Shown here piece by piece: positions 26,799 to 34,794 of a DNA stretch of 64,000 bases. Source of the stretch: Streptomyces mangrovisoli (GTDB taxonomy: Bacteria; Actinomycetota; Actinomycetes; Streptomycetales; Streptomycetaceae). The first letter of the stretch is position 1, and each line of letters begins with the position of its first letter. The notes beneath the pieces are model-generated. The model searched no databases. It was given only the letters and a program-made list of their open reading frames with translations, and was not told the DNA's origin. The translations under genes and the position numbers were made by a program. The DNA lies in assembly GCF_000974985.2 (NCBI RefSeq), contig NZ_LAVA02000021.1:59111-123110 (forward strand). Reading direction: 5' to 3'.

Positions 26799-26835
26799 GG
26801 TGCGTCCAGGCCGATCTCGCGGCGTGCGACGGCGG

Positions 26836-27498
26836 TCACCGCTCCTCCCCCGTGAACGAGTAGGCCGCCCAGGGCCCGGTGAGCTCGATCCGCAGCCCCG
26901 GGGTGTCCTCCCGGGCCCGGTCCACGAGCTCCACGAACCCCTCGGACGCCGCGCGCGGCACGAGATAGGCGGCGTTCAGCACGTTCGGCCCGGCCGCGCC
27001 GGAGAGCGCGGCGTTCTGCGGGGCGTGCAGCCTGGTGTCCTCCGCGTGCCGGGCGAGCAGTTCGTGCAGCCGTACGGCGGCCTTCTCCGTCGCCTCCCGC
27101 GATGACCCGCCGTACGCCTTCACGCCCCACTCGACCCGGCCCGCCAGCCGGTCCAGTGTCCGGCGGAAGCCGTCCTCACGCGCCTCGATCATGGCGCGTA
27201 CGCCGCTGTCGTCCCGGAACACGGTGGCGAGCGGCATCGGCAGCGGCGTGGTCACGGTGGTGAGCGCGCCGATCACACCCTGATGGGCGCGGGTCGTCGC
27301 GGACAGCCAGTCGAGGTCCTCGAAGCGGACGCGGAGGGCGTCCTCGGCGAAGTCCGCCTCGGGGACCGAGCTGACGACCGCGATCAGCCCATGGTGGGCA
27401 AGGAGCCGCGGCGGCACCCCGTCCACACCGCTGAGCTGCACCTGGAGGGGTGTGCCGAAGGGTCGGCAGACGGCGTACACGTACCGCAGTCGGCTCAT
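26836..27498 (-). CDS. GvpF/GvpL-type gas vesicle protein, isolated
   Basis: A 220-residue protein of the GvpF/GvpL family, an accessory factor of gas vesicle assembly. It begins RLRYVYAVCRPFGTPL, has DLDWLSATTRAHQGVIGAL in the middle and ends with the hallmark LTGPWAAYSFTGE. The ATG at 27498 has GGAAGGAG 4-5 nt upstream. None of the other usual gvp genes (A, G, J, K, O, S) is in the window. The gene upstream on the same strand encodes a holin-X protein, 86 bp away. It may be a relic of a gvp cluster or a repurposed envelope protein. Confidence 0.87.
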   Translation of the reverse strand: MSRLRYVYAVCRPFGTPLQVQLSGVDGVPPRLLAHHGLIAVVSSVPEADFAEDALRVRFEDLDWLSATTRAHQGVIGALTTVTTPLPMPLATVFRDDSGVRAMIEAREDGFRRTLDRLAGRVEWGVKAYGGSSREATEKAAVRLHELLARHAEDTRLHAPQNAALSGAAGPNVLNAAYLVPRAASEGFVELVDRAREDTPGLRIELTGPWAAYSFTGEER

Positions 27499-27584
27499 CG
27501 GGTCTCCTTCCGCGCGGGCCCCCCACCAGTCGATACCCATCGCGGCGTCCTTGTCGACCGAGGCGCCGGCGGGCCGCGCGACGC

Positions 27585-28097
27585 TCAGGCGCGCTGGCCC
27601 CGCTCCGGGTCGATCTCGTCCATCGGCGGCGCCGTGCCCTGCCACGCCGTGCCGGCCGGACCGCCCGCCGCTCCGGTGCCGCCGCCGGGGGCCACCGGGG
27701 GCATGGGCGGGTACGGCATCCCGAGGCCGCTCGGCGGGGCGGCCGGCGGGGTGCCGCCGACGACCCGGTGGTGGCCGGGCTCCGCGAGTCCCGTCGGGTG
27801 GGCGGGGTGCGGCCGGGCCGCGCCGCGCAGCGCGTAGGCGGCCGCGGCGAGGACCGCCGCGGTGATCAGGGCCGCCGCCCAGCCGGGCAGCACGATCGCG
27901 AGGGTGAGGCCCACGGCGAGCGCGACGGCCGCGCCCGCGTACAGGGCGACGGCGCCGGAGGCGGCGTACAGCACGGCCGTCCGGCGCTGCTTGCGGGTCT
28001 GCTCGCGCAGTTCCTCGCGCACGGTCTCCCGTGTCACCTGCGCCAGTTCCTCGACCAGGTCCTTGTCCAGATGCTCCAAGTGATCCAAGGGCTTCAT
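27585..28097 (-). CDS. Actinobacterial holin-X / phage holin superfamily protein
   Basis: A 170-residue membrane protein. The N-terminus is an amphipathic charged helix (LDHLDKDLVEELAQVTRETV). Two transmembrane helices follow (TAVLYAASGAVALYAGAAVA and VGLTLAIVLPGWAAALITAA). A proline/glycine-rich cytosolic or exterior tail of about 65 residues ends the protein. This is the PF07332 pattern common in Streptomyces, often near gas-vesicle genes. The ATG at 28097 is the first sensible start. It is transcribed ahead of the GvpF/L gene and probably in one operon. True holin (lysis) activity is not implied. Confidence 0.8.
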   Translation of the reverse strand: MKPLDHLEHLDKDLVEELAQVTRETVREELREQTRKQRRTAVLYAASGAVALYAGAAVALAVGLTLAIVLPGWAAALITAAVLAAAAYALRGAARPHPAHPTGLAEPGHHRVVGGTPPAAPPSGLGMPYPPMPPVAPGGGTGAAGGPAGTAWQGTAPPMDEIDPERGQRA

Positions 28098-28184
28098 GGG
28101 CCCCGGGTACCCGCGCCCCGGAGCCGGTAACGCCGCCCGCCCGCCGGGAGGGTCGTACGGGCCGCCCCAACTAGGCTCGTACGC

Positions 28185-28532
28185 ATGGAGATTCTGGGAA
28201 CCACGCTGCGTGTCTGCGTCGACGACCTGGAGGCCGCGGTCTCCTTCTACGAGCGGCTGGCCGGTGCCGCCGCCCTCCGCTTCGAGCGCGGCGGCGTCCA
28301 AGTGGCCGCCGTCGGCTGCTTCTTGCTGATGAGCGGGCCCGAGGCCGAGCTGGACGTGCTGCGCACGGTGGCCGCGACGATCGCGGTGAAGGACGTCGAG
28401 GAGACCGCCGCGGTCCTCACCGAACTGGGCGCGCGGGTCGTCGCCGGGCCGGTCGCGACCCCGGCGGGCCGCAACCTGATCGCGGTGCACCCCGACGGCT
28501 CGGTGTACGAGTACGCCGACCGCCGGGGCTGA
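28185..28532 (+). CDS. VOC/glyoxalase-fold protein
   Basis: A 115-residue single-domain protein of the vicinal oxygen chelate superfamily, with two beta-alpha-beta-beta-beta modules. The first module reads LGTTLRVCVDDLEAAVSFYERLAG and the second ATIAVKDVEETAAVLTELGA, ending in NLIAVHPDGSVYEY. The metal-binding residues of glyoxalase I are not all present (the N-terminal position is threonine/arginine, the last is Glu in VYEY). It may be a binding protein or antibiotic-resistance-type VOC protein. Its stop lies 7 bp from the convergent DUF5107 gene. Confidence 0.82.
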   Translation: MEILGTTLRVCVDDLEAAVSFYERLAGAAALRFERGGVQVAAVGCFLLMSGPEAELDVLRTVAATIAVKDVEETAAVLTELGARVVAGPVATPAGRNLIAVHPDGSVYEYADRRG

Positions 28533-28539
28533 CGGCGGG

Positions 28540-30507
28540 TCAGGGCAGGTCCGGCCGCATCCGGAAGTCGTAGGCGGCCGGCAGCGGCCGGTCGTCGAGC
28601 CGGGCCCAGAGCCGGTCCAGGTCGACCGCGCCCTCGCGCAGGTCGGCGACCTCGAACCCGGCGTCGAAGACGGCCCGCGCCTGCGCCGTCCGGCCCTCGG
28701 CGAGCAGCAGCCGGGCTTCGAGGAGCCGGAACCGGCCGCGCGTGCTGACCGCCGGGCGCAGCCGCTCCCAGACGGCGCGGGCGTCGGCGACGCGCCGTAC
28801 CCGCAGCAGGGCTTCGAGCGCCTCCCGGCCGAGCGCGGCGGTGGCCGCCGTCCAGCGTTCGCCGTCGTCGCGGCGCTCCTGGCACAGGTCGTCGAACGCC
28901 TCCGCGTACCGGTCCGCGGCCCGCGCGTGATGGCCCGCCTCCTGGTCGGCCACGGCGAGGCAGCGCAGCGACGGCCAGAGCGACGGGGCGAGTTCGAGGG
29001 CGCGCTCCCAGCTGCGTACGGCCTGGGCCCGGTCCCCGGCGTGCCACTGGGCGACGCCGAGGTGGTACTCGGTGTGCGGGGTGGCGGGCGCCGTCTCCAG
29101 CATGTCCCGCCAGTGCGGGGCCACCAGGGTCTCGCCGGGCGGGCGGACCCGGCGCGGCTCGGGCAGGGAGCCGGTGCGCAGGAGTTCCAGCCAGGGCGCC
29201 TGCGCGTCGTCGAGAGTGGCCTCGTCGAACGGGGTGCCGGGCAGTTTCCAGTCGGCGCGCAGCACTTCGAGGGCGCCCCAGCCGGAGCCGGTGGCGAGCC
29301 GTTCGCCGGGCTCGGTGTCGGCGTGGGCCCGCCAGGCGGCGTAGGCGGTGTCGACGTCGGCGCGCGGCAGGGCGGCTTCGAGGCGGGCCTCGGCCGTCGC
29401 GACGGCCTCGTCCCAGTCGCCGTCGCCGGGTGTGTCGAGCGGGCCGTACGCCTCCAGCCAGGACACCTCGCTCTCGGCGTCGAACCGGACGTGTTCCAGC
29501 TGGGTGCGGGCGAGTCCGGCCTGGATCTCGCAGTAGCCCCCGGTGCCGGGTTCGGTGAGCCACTCCTGCCAGCGCCGGCCGCCGCTGCCACTGCCCCACA
29601 CGAACAGCTTGCGGCCGCGCAGGGCGTCGGTGGAGGTCTGGGCCAGCCCGTGGCCGTCCGCGTCGACGGCGGCGATCCAGGGGCGGTGGCCGTCCGGCAC
29701 GTCGTAGAAGTAGTCGGCGGCGTACTCGCTGTCCGCGGGGCGGCTGCGGTCGATGTCGTCGTACACGGGGACGGGGACCTTGCGCAGGTGGCGCTCGTAG
29801 CCGAAGTGCCAGGCGGAGTGGGCCGGGACCAGGACGCGGCGGTCCTCGGGGACGGCGATGTTGGACCACCAGTAGCCGGGCACGGGCCGCTGGTGCGGGT
29901 TGCGGACGCGGACGCCGACGTAGAGGAAGTCGGAGCCGTCCGGGAGCCAGAGGTCGACCTGGAAGGGCAGGTCGCGCAGCCGTTCCCACTCCCACAGGCG
30001 CAGCATCTCGCCGCCGTCGGGGGCGGCCACGCGGGCCGCGTGCACGGGCGAGCAGGAGAGGGTGGTGTGGCCGGTGGCGCCGATGTTCCACTCGATGCCG
30101 CCGGAGAACCAGGCGCCGTTGAGCGCGAAGTTCGCGGGCTGGAACACCGGGTTGGAGTAGAGCAGTTCGCGGCCGGTGGGCTGGTGGACGAGGGAGTGGA
30201 CGCGGCCGCCGAGGCCGGGCAGGACGGTGACGCGCAGCCGGTCGTTCTCGATCACGACGGCGTCGACGGCGCGGGGTTCGCGCGCTCTGCCGTAGCCGTC
30301 GCGCACGCGCACCGGGAGCAGGCTGCGCAGCGGTTCCCAGCCGAGCTGGCGGGCCATGTCGCGCGGCATCTCCGCGGCCTGCCGGGCCCCGTCGTCGATG
30401 TGGTGGACCTCGTCGAGCGGGCGCAGCGGGGGCAGCGGGTTGTCCTCGCCCAGCTCGGCGGCGGGCAGGGTCAGTACCTCACGTCGGATGGTCGTCACGA
30501 TGACCAT
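28540..30507 (-). CDS. DUF5107 protein (galactose-mutarotase-like fold plus TPR region)
   Basis: A 655-residue cytosolic protein. Residues about 75-330 form the DUF5107 domain, a carbohydrate-binding beta-sandwich: VIENDRLRVTVLPGLGGRVH, ELLYSNPVFQPANFALNGAW and FSGGIEWNIGATGHT. The C-terminal 250 residues are helical repeats of TPR type (YHLGVAQWHAGDRAQAVRSW). DUF5107 proteins are found with glycoside-degradation genes, and the histidine/glutamate placement suggests sugar binding or hydrolysis, which is unproven. The ATG at 30507 is used; a GTG at 30498 is an alternative. A CTGACC-N12-GGTCAG operator candidate lies 21-44 bp upstream. Confidence 0.82.
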   Translation of the reverse strand: MVIVTTIRREVLTLPAAELGEDNPLPPLRPLDEVHHIDDGARQAAEMPRDMARQLGWEPLRSLLPVRVRDGYGRAREPRAVDAVVIENDRLRVTVLPGLGGRVHSLVHQPTGRELLYSNPVFQPANFALNGAWFSGGIEWNIGATGHTTLSCSPVHAARVAAPDGGEMLRLWEWERLRDLPFQVDLWLPDGSDFLYVGVRVRNPHQRPVPGYWWSNIAVPEDRRVLVPAHSAWHFGYERHLRKVPVPVYDDIDRSRPADSEYAADYFYDVPDGHRPWIAAVDADGHGLAQTSTDALRGRKLFVWGSGSGGRRWQEWLTEPGTGGYCEIQAGLARTQLEHVRFDAESEVSWLEAYGPLDTPGDGDWDEAVATAEARLEAALPRADVDTAYAAWRAHADTEPGERLATGSGWGALEVLRADWKLPGTPFDEATLDDAQAPWLELLRTGSLPEPRRVRPPGETLVAPHWRDMLETAPATPHTEYHLGVAQWHAGDRAQAVRSWERALELAPSLWPSLRCLAVADQEAGHHARAADRYAEAFDDLCQERRDDGERWTAATAALGREALEALLRVRRVADARAVWERLRPAVSTRGRFRLLEARLLLAEGRTAQARAVFDAGFEVADLREGAVDLDRLWARLDDRPLPAAYDFRMRPDLP

Positions 30508-30527
30508 GCAATCCGGTACGGGGTCTG

Positions 30528-30551
30528 CTGACCAGGGTCTGCACCGGTCAG
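30528..30551. promoter_or_regulatory. Candidate operator upstream of DUF5107 gene
   Basis: The inverted repeat CTGACC (30528-30533) and GGTCAG (30546-30551) with a 12-bp spacer lies just upstream of the DUF5107 start. No adjacent regulator gene is present, so the binding protein is unknown. Confidence 0.35.
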
Positions 30552-30613
30552 GATTACGCAAAGGCGCACGCACGGCTCGGCGGGGGACGGGTGCGGGCCC
30601 GTCGTGGCTGATC

Positions 30614-30849
30614 GCGCAGTTCCTCGCGCCCCTCAGGTGGTTGCGCCCCAGCCAGGCTTCCGACGCGCGCAGGGAATCCAGCGCCCCGACAGGGGCGCTG
30701 GGAACTGCGCGAAGGGGCCCCACCGGCCCGCGGCCGCACATCCCGCACGGTGCCCCCGTGGAGGCGCATCGTGGCCGGTCGCGCAGTTTCCCCGCACCCC
30801 TAGGGGGCAACGCGCACCCCCGCCCCTTCAGGGGCGCGGGGAACTGCGC
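30614..30849. repeat. Intergenic cluster of dispersed 20-bp element (four copies)
   Basis: The 405-bp gap 30508-30912 carries no gene apart from the operator candidate. It contains two inverted pairs of the GCGCAGTTCCCCGCGCCCCT element: 30614-30633 with 30691-30710, and 30781-30801 (one extra T) with 30830-30849. Single-base differences between copies show they are diverging. The preceding GTCGTGGC sequence is shared with the cluster at 59.9 kb. Confidence 0.88.
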
Positions 30850-30912
30850 GAACGGCCCCAACGGCCCGCAGGCGGAGAACCGGCCCCCAGCCGGGCACGG
30901 CACCCGCAGCCG

Positions 30913-31461
30913 TCAGCCGACCCCCCGCATCTCGGCCGTCAGCGCCCAGCGCTCATGGTCCCGCCACGCCCCGTCGATGAAGATCATGTTCGGTGAGAAG
31001 CCCTCCAGGCGGAAGCCGCAACTGCGGGCGAGGGCGATCGACGCGGTGTTGCCCGGCTGGGCGTTGATCTCCAGCCGGTGCAGCCGCAGCGGCCCGAAGG
31101 CATGCCCCACGACCAAGCGGAGCGCCTCCCGCATCAGACCGCGGCCGGCCGCGTGCGCGAAGGCCCCGTAGCCGAGCGCGCCGCACTGGAAGCCGCCCTC
31201 GACGATGTTGTTGATGTTGATGAACCCGGCGATCGCGCCGTCGGCCTTCTCGCAGACGAGGAACCCTGCCTTGGTCCGGTCCTCGATGAGCCGGGAGGCG
31301 TACGCCGTGTACGCGTCGACGTCGACCGGCGGGAACAGCCACGGGTGGTGCAGGTCCTTGCTCTCACGGGCCCGCGCGGTGAACTCCGCGCCGTCCTCGT
31401 GGGTGAAGTGACGTATGCCCACGCGGGGGCCTTCGGCGAGATAGCGGGAGGGGTGCGGCAT
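30913..31461 (-). CDS. GNAT acetyltransferase (RimJ/RimL-like)
   Basis: A 182-residue acetyl-CoA-dependent N-acetyltransferase. The RimJ/RimL pattern is visible in VGIRHFTHEDGAEFTARA, FLVCEKADGAIAGFININNI and the acetyl-CoA loop AFAHAAGRGLMREALRLVV. The closing block LHRLEINAQPGNTASIALARSCGFRLEG is diagnostic. It probably acetylates an N-terminal or small-molecule amine. The LapA-domain gene lies upstream in the same direction (its stop is 40 bp before the ATG), with no terminator seen between. Confidence 0.9.
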   Translation of the reverse strand: MPHPSRYLAEGPRVGIRHFTHEDGAEFTARARESKDLHHPWLFPPVDVDAYTAYASRLIEDRTKAGFLVCEKADGAIAGFININNIVEGGFQCGALGYGAFAHAAGRGLMREALRLVVGHAFGPLRLHRLEINAQPGNTASIALARSCGFRLEGFSPNMIFIDGAWRDHERWALTAEMRGVG

Positions 31462-31500
31462 CCGGACACCCTACCGCCGGGGCGGGCGGGGCCCCGAGGG

Positions 31501-31746
31501 TCAGCGGCGGCGTCTGATGCTGAAGAATCCGCACAGGAAGCCGATGACCCCCGTCCCCAGCAGCGCCATCCACAGGGGCATGGTCACCACGGGGATCAGC
31601 AGCCGGATCTGGGTGTCCTTGGTGTTCTCGAAGATGAAGACGAGGCCCAGGACACCGAGCACCAGGACGGTGATCTGGCCGGGGGTCGGTCTACGGCGCG
31701 CGCGACCGCTCTTCGCCCCGGCGCTCTCGGAGGTCTTCGGGGTCAT
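31501..31746 (-). CDS. LapA-domain (DUF1049) membrane protein
   Basis: An 81-residue membrane protein with a basic, disordered N-terminus of about 22 residues. Two transmembrane helices follow (QITVLVLGVLGLVFIFEN and MPLWMALLGTGVIGFLCGF). The FIFENTKDTQIRLL segment between them and the terminal IRRRR are the LapA/DUF1049 pattern. Bacterial LapA proteins take part in lipopolysaccharide assembly in Gram-negatives, but the role in actinobacteria is unknown. The ATG at 31746 is the only reasonable start. Confidence 0.83.
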   Translation of the reverse strand: MTPKTSESAGAKSGRARRRPTPGQITVLVLGVLGLVFIFENTKDTQIRLLIPVVTMPLWMALLGTGVIGFLCGFFSIRRRR

Positions 31747-31894
31747 GGACCCATCATGCGCCGCCCCAGCCGGGTCGGCGACCGGAGCCGGGGCCCTGGG
31801 AAGGGCCCCGGGCGGGGCCCACCCGTCCGTCGCCCGGGAGGCCGGGCCGCCGTCCCGCAAAGCGCGCCCGCCCGCCACCGCGGCGCCCGCGGGC

Positions 31895-32824
31895 TCAGCT
31901 CAGCGCCGGCTCCGTCAGCGTCAACCGGCCGCTCTCCGCGTCCAGTTCGGCGCCCACCCCCAGCGGCAGCGTCAACGCGTCCGGGCAGTGTCCGAAGCCG
32001 AACTCCTCGACGACGGGCACCCCGAGGGCGCCGAGCCGGTCGGCGAGCAGGGGGCGCAGCCGCTCGTAGGGGCCGCAGCGGTCCCAGGAGCCGAGGGCGA
32101 TGCCCGCGACCCCGTCGAGCCATCCCGAGCGCAGCAGTTGGGTCAGCATCCGGTCGATGCGGTACGGCTGTTCGCCGACGTCCTCCAGCATCAGCAGCCC
32201 GCCGCGGGCGGGGCGGCCGGCGTGCGGGGTGCCGAGGTCGGAGCCGATCAGGCTGAGGCAGCCGCCGAGCGTGACGCCCCGGGCCCGCCCGGGCACCAGC
32301 GCGCGGCCGCCGGGGGCGGCGTGGATCACCCGCACGGACTCCGGGTCGAAAAGGGTGGCCCGCAGATGCTCCCGCGCCCGCTCGCTCTTGACGAAGTCGA
32401 CGCCCGCGGCGGCCGGGCCGTACAGCGTGACCAGGCCGAGGCGGGTGGCGATGGCGGTGTGCAGGACGGTGACGTCGCTGAAGCCGACGAACACCTTCGG
32501 CCCGGCCGCGCGCATCGCCGTCCAGTCGAGCAGGTCGACCATGCGCTGGGCGCCGTAGCCGCCGCGGGCGCACAGCACCGCGTCGACGGCCGGATCGCAC
32601 CAGGCGTTCTGGAGGTCGGCGGCGCGGTCCGCGTCGTGGCCCGCGAGATAGCCGAACTCGGGGTGCGTGGCGAGCACATGGGGCGCGACGACCGGGTCGA
32701 GGTCCCAGCCGCGCAGGATGTCGAGCCCGGCCTGGAGCCGGTCCTCGGCGACCGGTCCCGCGGGCGCGACGATCGCGACGCGGGCGCCGGGGGCGAGACG
32801 GGCGGGCCGGACCAGGGGGTTCAC
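31895..32824 (-). CDS. Peptidase S66, LD-carboxypeptidase / MccF-like
   Basis: A 309-residue cytosolic serine peptidase. The nucleophile serine is in KVFVGFSDVTVLH (about residue 110), the glutamate in LLMLEDVGEQPYR, and the histidine in EFGFGHCPDALTLPLG, giving the family Ser-Glu-His triad. S66 enzymes cleave L,D-peptide bonds in recycled peptidoglycan or, in the MccF branch, inactivate microcin C-type aminoacyl-nucleotides. The two cannot be told apart here. The GTG start overlaps the S9 gene stop by 4 bp, so it is the last gene of the peptidase operon. Confidence 0.9.
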   Translation of the reverse strand: MNPLVRPARLAPGARVAIVAPAGPVAEDRLQAGLDILRGWDLDPVVAPHVLATHPEFGYLAGHDADRAADLQNAWCDPAVDAVLCARGGYGAQRMVDLLDWTAMRAAGPKVFVGFSDVTVLHTAIATRLGLVTLYGPAAAGVDFVKSERAREHLRATLFDPESVRVIHAAPGGRALVPGRARGVTLGGCLSLIGSDLGTPHAGRPARGGLLMLEDVGEQPYRIDRMLTQLLRSGWLDGVAGIALGSWDRCGPYERLRPLLADRLGALGVPVVEEFGFGHCPDALTLPLGVGAELDAESGRLTLTEPALS

Positions 32825-34776
32825 GGTGTCAGCTCCAGGGTCGGGACATCAGGCGATTCGATCCCGAACACCTGCGCGTACAGGGAGAGTTCGGCCTCCA
32901 GCGCGCGGACCATGGTGTCGGCGCGGCGGAAGCCGTGGCCCTCGCCCGCGAAGGCGAGGTAGGCGTGCGGCACCCGGCGTCCCACGAGCCGGGCGAGGAA
33001 ACGTTCGCTCTGGGCGGGCGGGCAGATGACGTCGTCGAGGCCCTGGAGCAGCAGGAAGGGCGCGGTGATCCGGTCGGCGTGCTCGACCGGGGAGCGCCCG
33101 GCGTACCGGCCGGGCACCTCGTCGAGGGGTCCGACCAGGGACTCCAAATAGCGGGACTCGAAGTCGTGGGTCTCGCCGGAGGCGAAGGCGACGAGGTCGA
33201 GGACGGGGTAGATGATCGTGCCGCAGGCGTAGACGTCGGTCGTGGTGAGGGAGGCGGCGGCGGTCCAGCCGCCCGCGCTGCCGCCGCGCACGGCGAGCCG
33301 CGCCGGGTCGGCGGTGCCCTCCTCGGCGAGGGCGAGGGCGACGGCCGCGCAGTCCTCGACGTCGACGACGCCCCACTGCTCGCGCAGTTGGTTGCGGTAG
33401 GCGCGGCCGTATCCCGTGGAGCCGCCGTAGTTGACCTCGGCGACGCCGATGCCGCGGGAGGTGAAGTAGGCGATCTCCAGGTCGAGGACGAGCGGGGAGC
33501 GGCTGGTGGGGCCGCCGTGCGCCCAGAGGACGTACGGCGGCAGCTCGCCGCCGGGCGCCGCGCAGCCGGGGTGGTGCGGCGGGTAGACGTGCGCGTGGAT
33601 CTCGCGGCCGGCGGGGCCGGTGAAGACGCGGATCTGCGGTTCGGGGTAGTGGGCGGGATCGACCGGGTCGTCGTGCGGGGCGCCGACCACCCGGGTCCGG
33701 CCGGTCCGGGAGTCCAGTTCGACGACCTCGTACGCGCTGCGCGGGCTGGCGCCGACCCCGACGATCCGCTCGCCGCGCACCGCGAGGGTGGCGGCGAACT
33801 CGGTCCAGGGGCCGGCCGCGTCGACGACCTCGCCGGTCTCCGGGTCGAGGATGCCGAGGGCGGTGGCGCCGCGGCCGTGGACGACGGCGATCAGCCCGCT
33901 GTCCAGGGGCGCGAACCAGCGTTGGCCGAGCTTCCACAGCGGTCCGCCGAACTCCTCCTCGCGGGGGCAGAGCGGGGTGCCGTCGCGGTAGAGGTTCCAC
34001 CAGCCGCTGCGGTCGCTCGCGTACAGCAGCCGGCCGTCGGCGGACCACTCGGCCTGCGCGACGGACTCCTCGGGGCCGCCCGCGACGGTCCGCGGCTCGC
34101 CCAGCACCCCGCCCTCGGTGACGTCCGCGACCAGCAGTTCGGTGCCGTCCCACGGCATCCGCGGGTGGTCCCAGGCCAGCCAGGCGGCCCGCCGCCCGTC
34201 CGGCGTGAGCCGCGGCCCGGTGACGAACCGGTGCCGTGCGGGCGCGAGTTCGCGCAGGGCGGCGCGGTCGTCGTGTGCGCTGCCGTCCAGCGGTACGGCG
34301 ACCAGCGTGCGGCGTACGTCCGTCGGGGCGTCACCGGTGAACTCCTCCAGGACGCACCAGACTTCGTCCCGGTCGGGCAGCACGGCGAGGTCGGCGAAGC
34401 GCAGTCCGCCGCCGACCGGGGACAGCGGGGTGAGCGGCCGGGGTTCACCGCCCGGCTCGTACCGGTACAGCCGCTGGTCGGCGAAGTGCGCGAAGACCAC
34501 GAGGGGTTCGGCCCCGGGCCGGGCCACGCCGGTCCAGGGCGTGCCGCCGTACTCGATGACGCGGCTGCGCACGTTCCACGGTGCGGGGAGGACGGACTGC
34601 TCGGTGCCGTCGGGCAGCAGGCGCACCAGGGTGCGCCGGCCGCCCTCGGCGGGCCGGGGCGCGGTCCACCAGACCTCGTCGCCGACGAAGCCCACGCTCT
34701 CGGGATGCCCGTCGTGCGCGGCGGCGAGCGCCGCGTCGATCGGCGAGGGCCACGCACCGTACGGCAGGGTCTGCAC
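32821..34776 (-). CDS. S9 family prolyl-oligopeptidase-type peptidase
   Basis: A 651-residue enzyme. The N-terminal 380 residues form a beta-propeller (repeats such as VLPDRDEVWCVLEEF and AQAEWSADGRLLYASDRSG). The C-terminal alpha/beta-hydrolase domain has the nucleophile in VRGGSAGGWTAAAS, the aspartate in LQGLDDVICPPAQSE and the histidine in FAGEGHGFRR. It has no signal peptide, so it probably digests imported short peptides in the cytosol. The GTG start has GGGGGGACAAG upstream. It lies 18 bp after the M20 gene and overlaps the S66 gene. Confidence 0.92.
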   Translation of the reverse strand: MQTLPYGAWPSPIDAALAAAHDGHPESVGFVGDEVWWTAPRPAEGGRRTLVRLLPDGTEQSVLPAPWNVRSRVIEYGGTPWTGVARPGAEPLVVFAHFADQRLYRYEPGGEPRPLTPLSPVGGGLRFADLAVLPDRDEVWCVLEEFTGDAPTDVRRTLVAVPLDGSAHDDRAALRELAPARHRFVTGPRLTPDGRRAAWLAWDHPRMPWDGTELLVADVTEGGVLGEPRTVAGGPEESVAQAEWSADGRLLYASDRSGWWNLYRDGTPLCPREEEFGGPLWKLGQRWFAPLDSGLIAVVHGRGATALGILDPETGEVVDAAGPWTEFAATLAVRGERIVGVGASPRSAYEVVELDSRTGRTRVVGAPHDDPVDPAHYPEPQIRVFTGPAGREIHAHVYPPHHPGCAAPGGELPPYVLWAHGGPTSRSPLVLDLEIAYFTSRGIGVAEVNYGGSTGYGRAYRNQLREQWGVVDVEDCAAVALALAEEGTADPARLAVRGGSAGGWTAAASLTTTDVYACGTIIYPVLDLVAFASGETHDFESRYLESLVGPLDEVPGRYAGRSPVEHADRITAPFLLLQGLDDVICPPAQSERFLARLVGRRVPHAYLAFAGEGHGFRRADTMVRALEAELSLYAQVFGIESPDVPTLELTP

Positions 34777-34794
34777 CTTGTCCCCCCAACTCGC

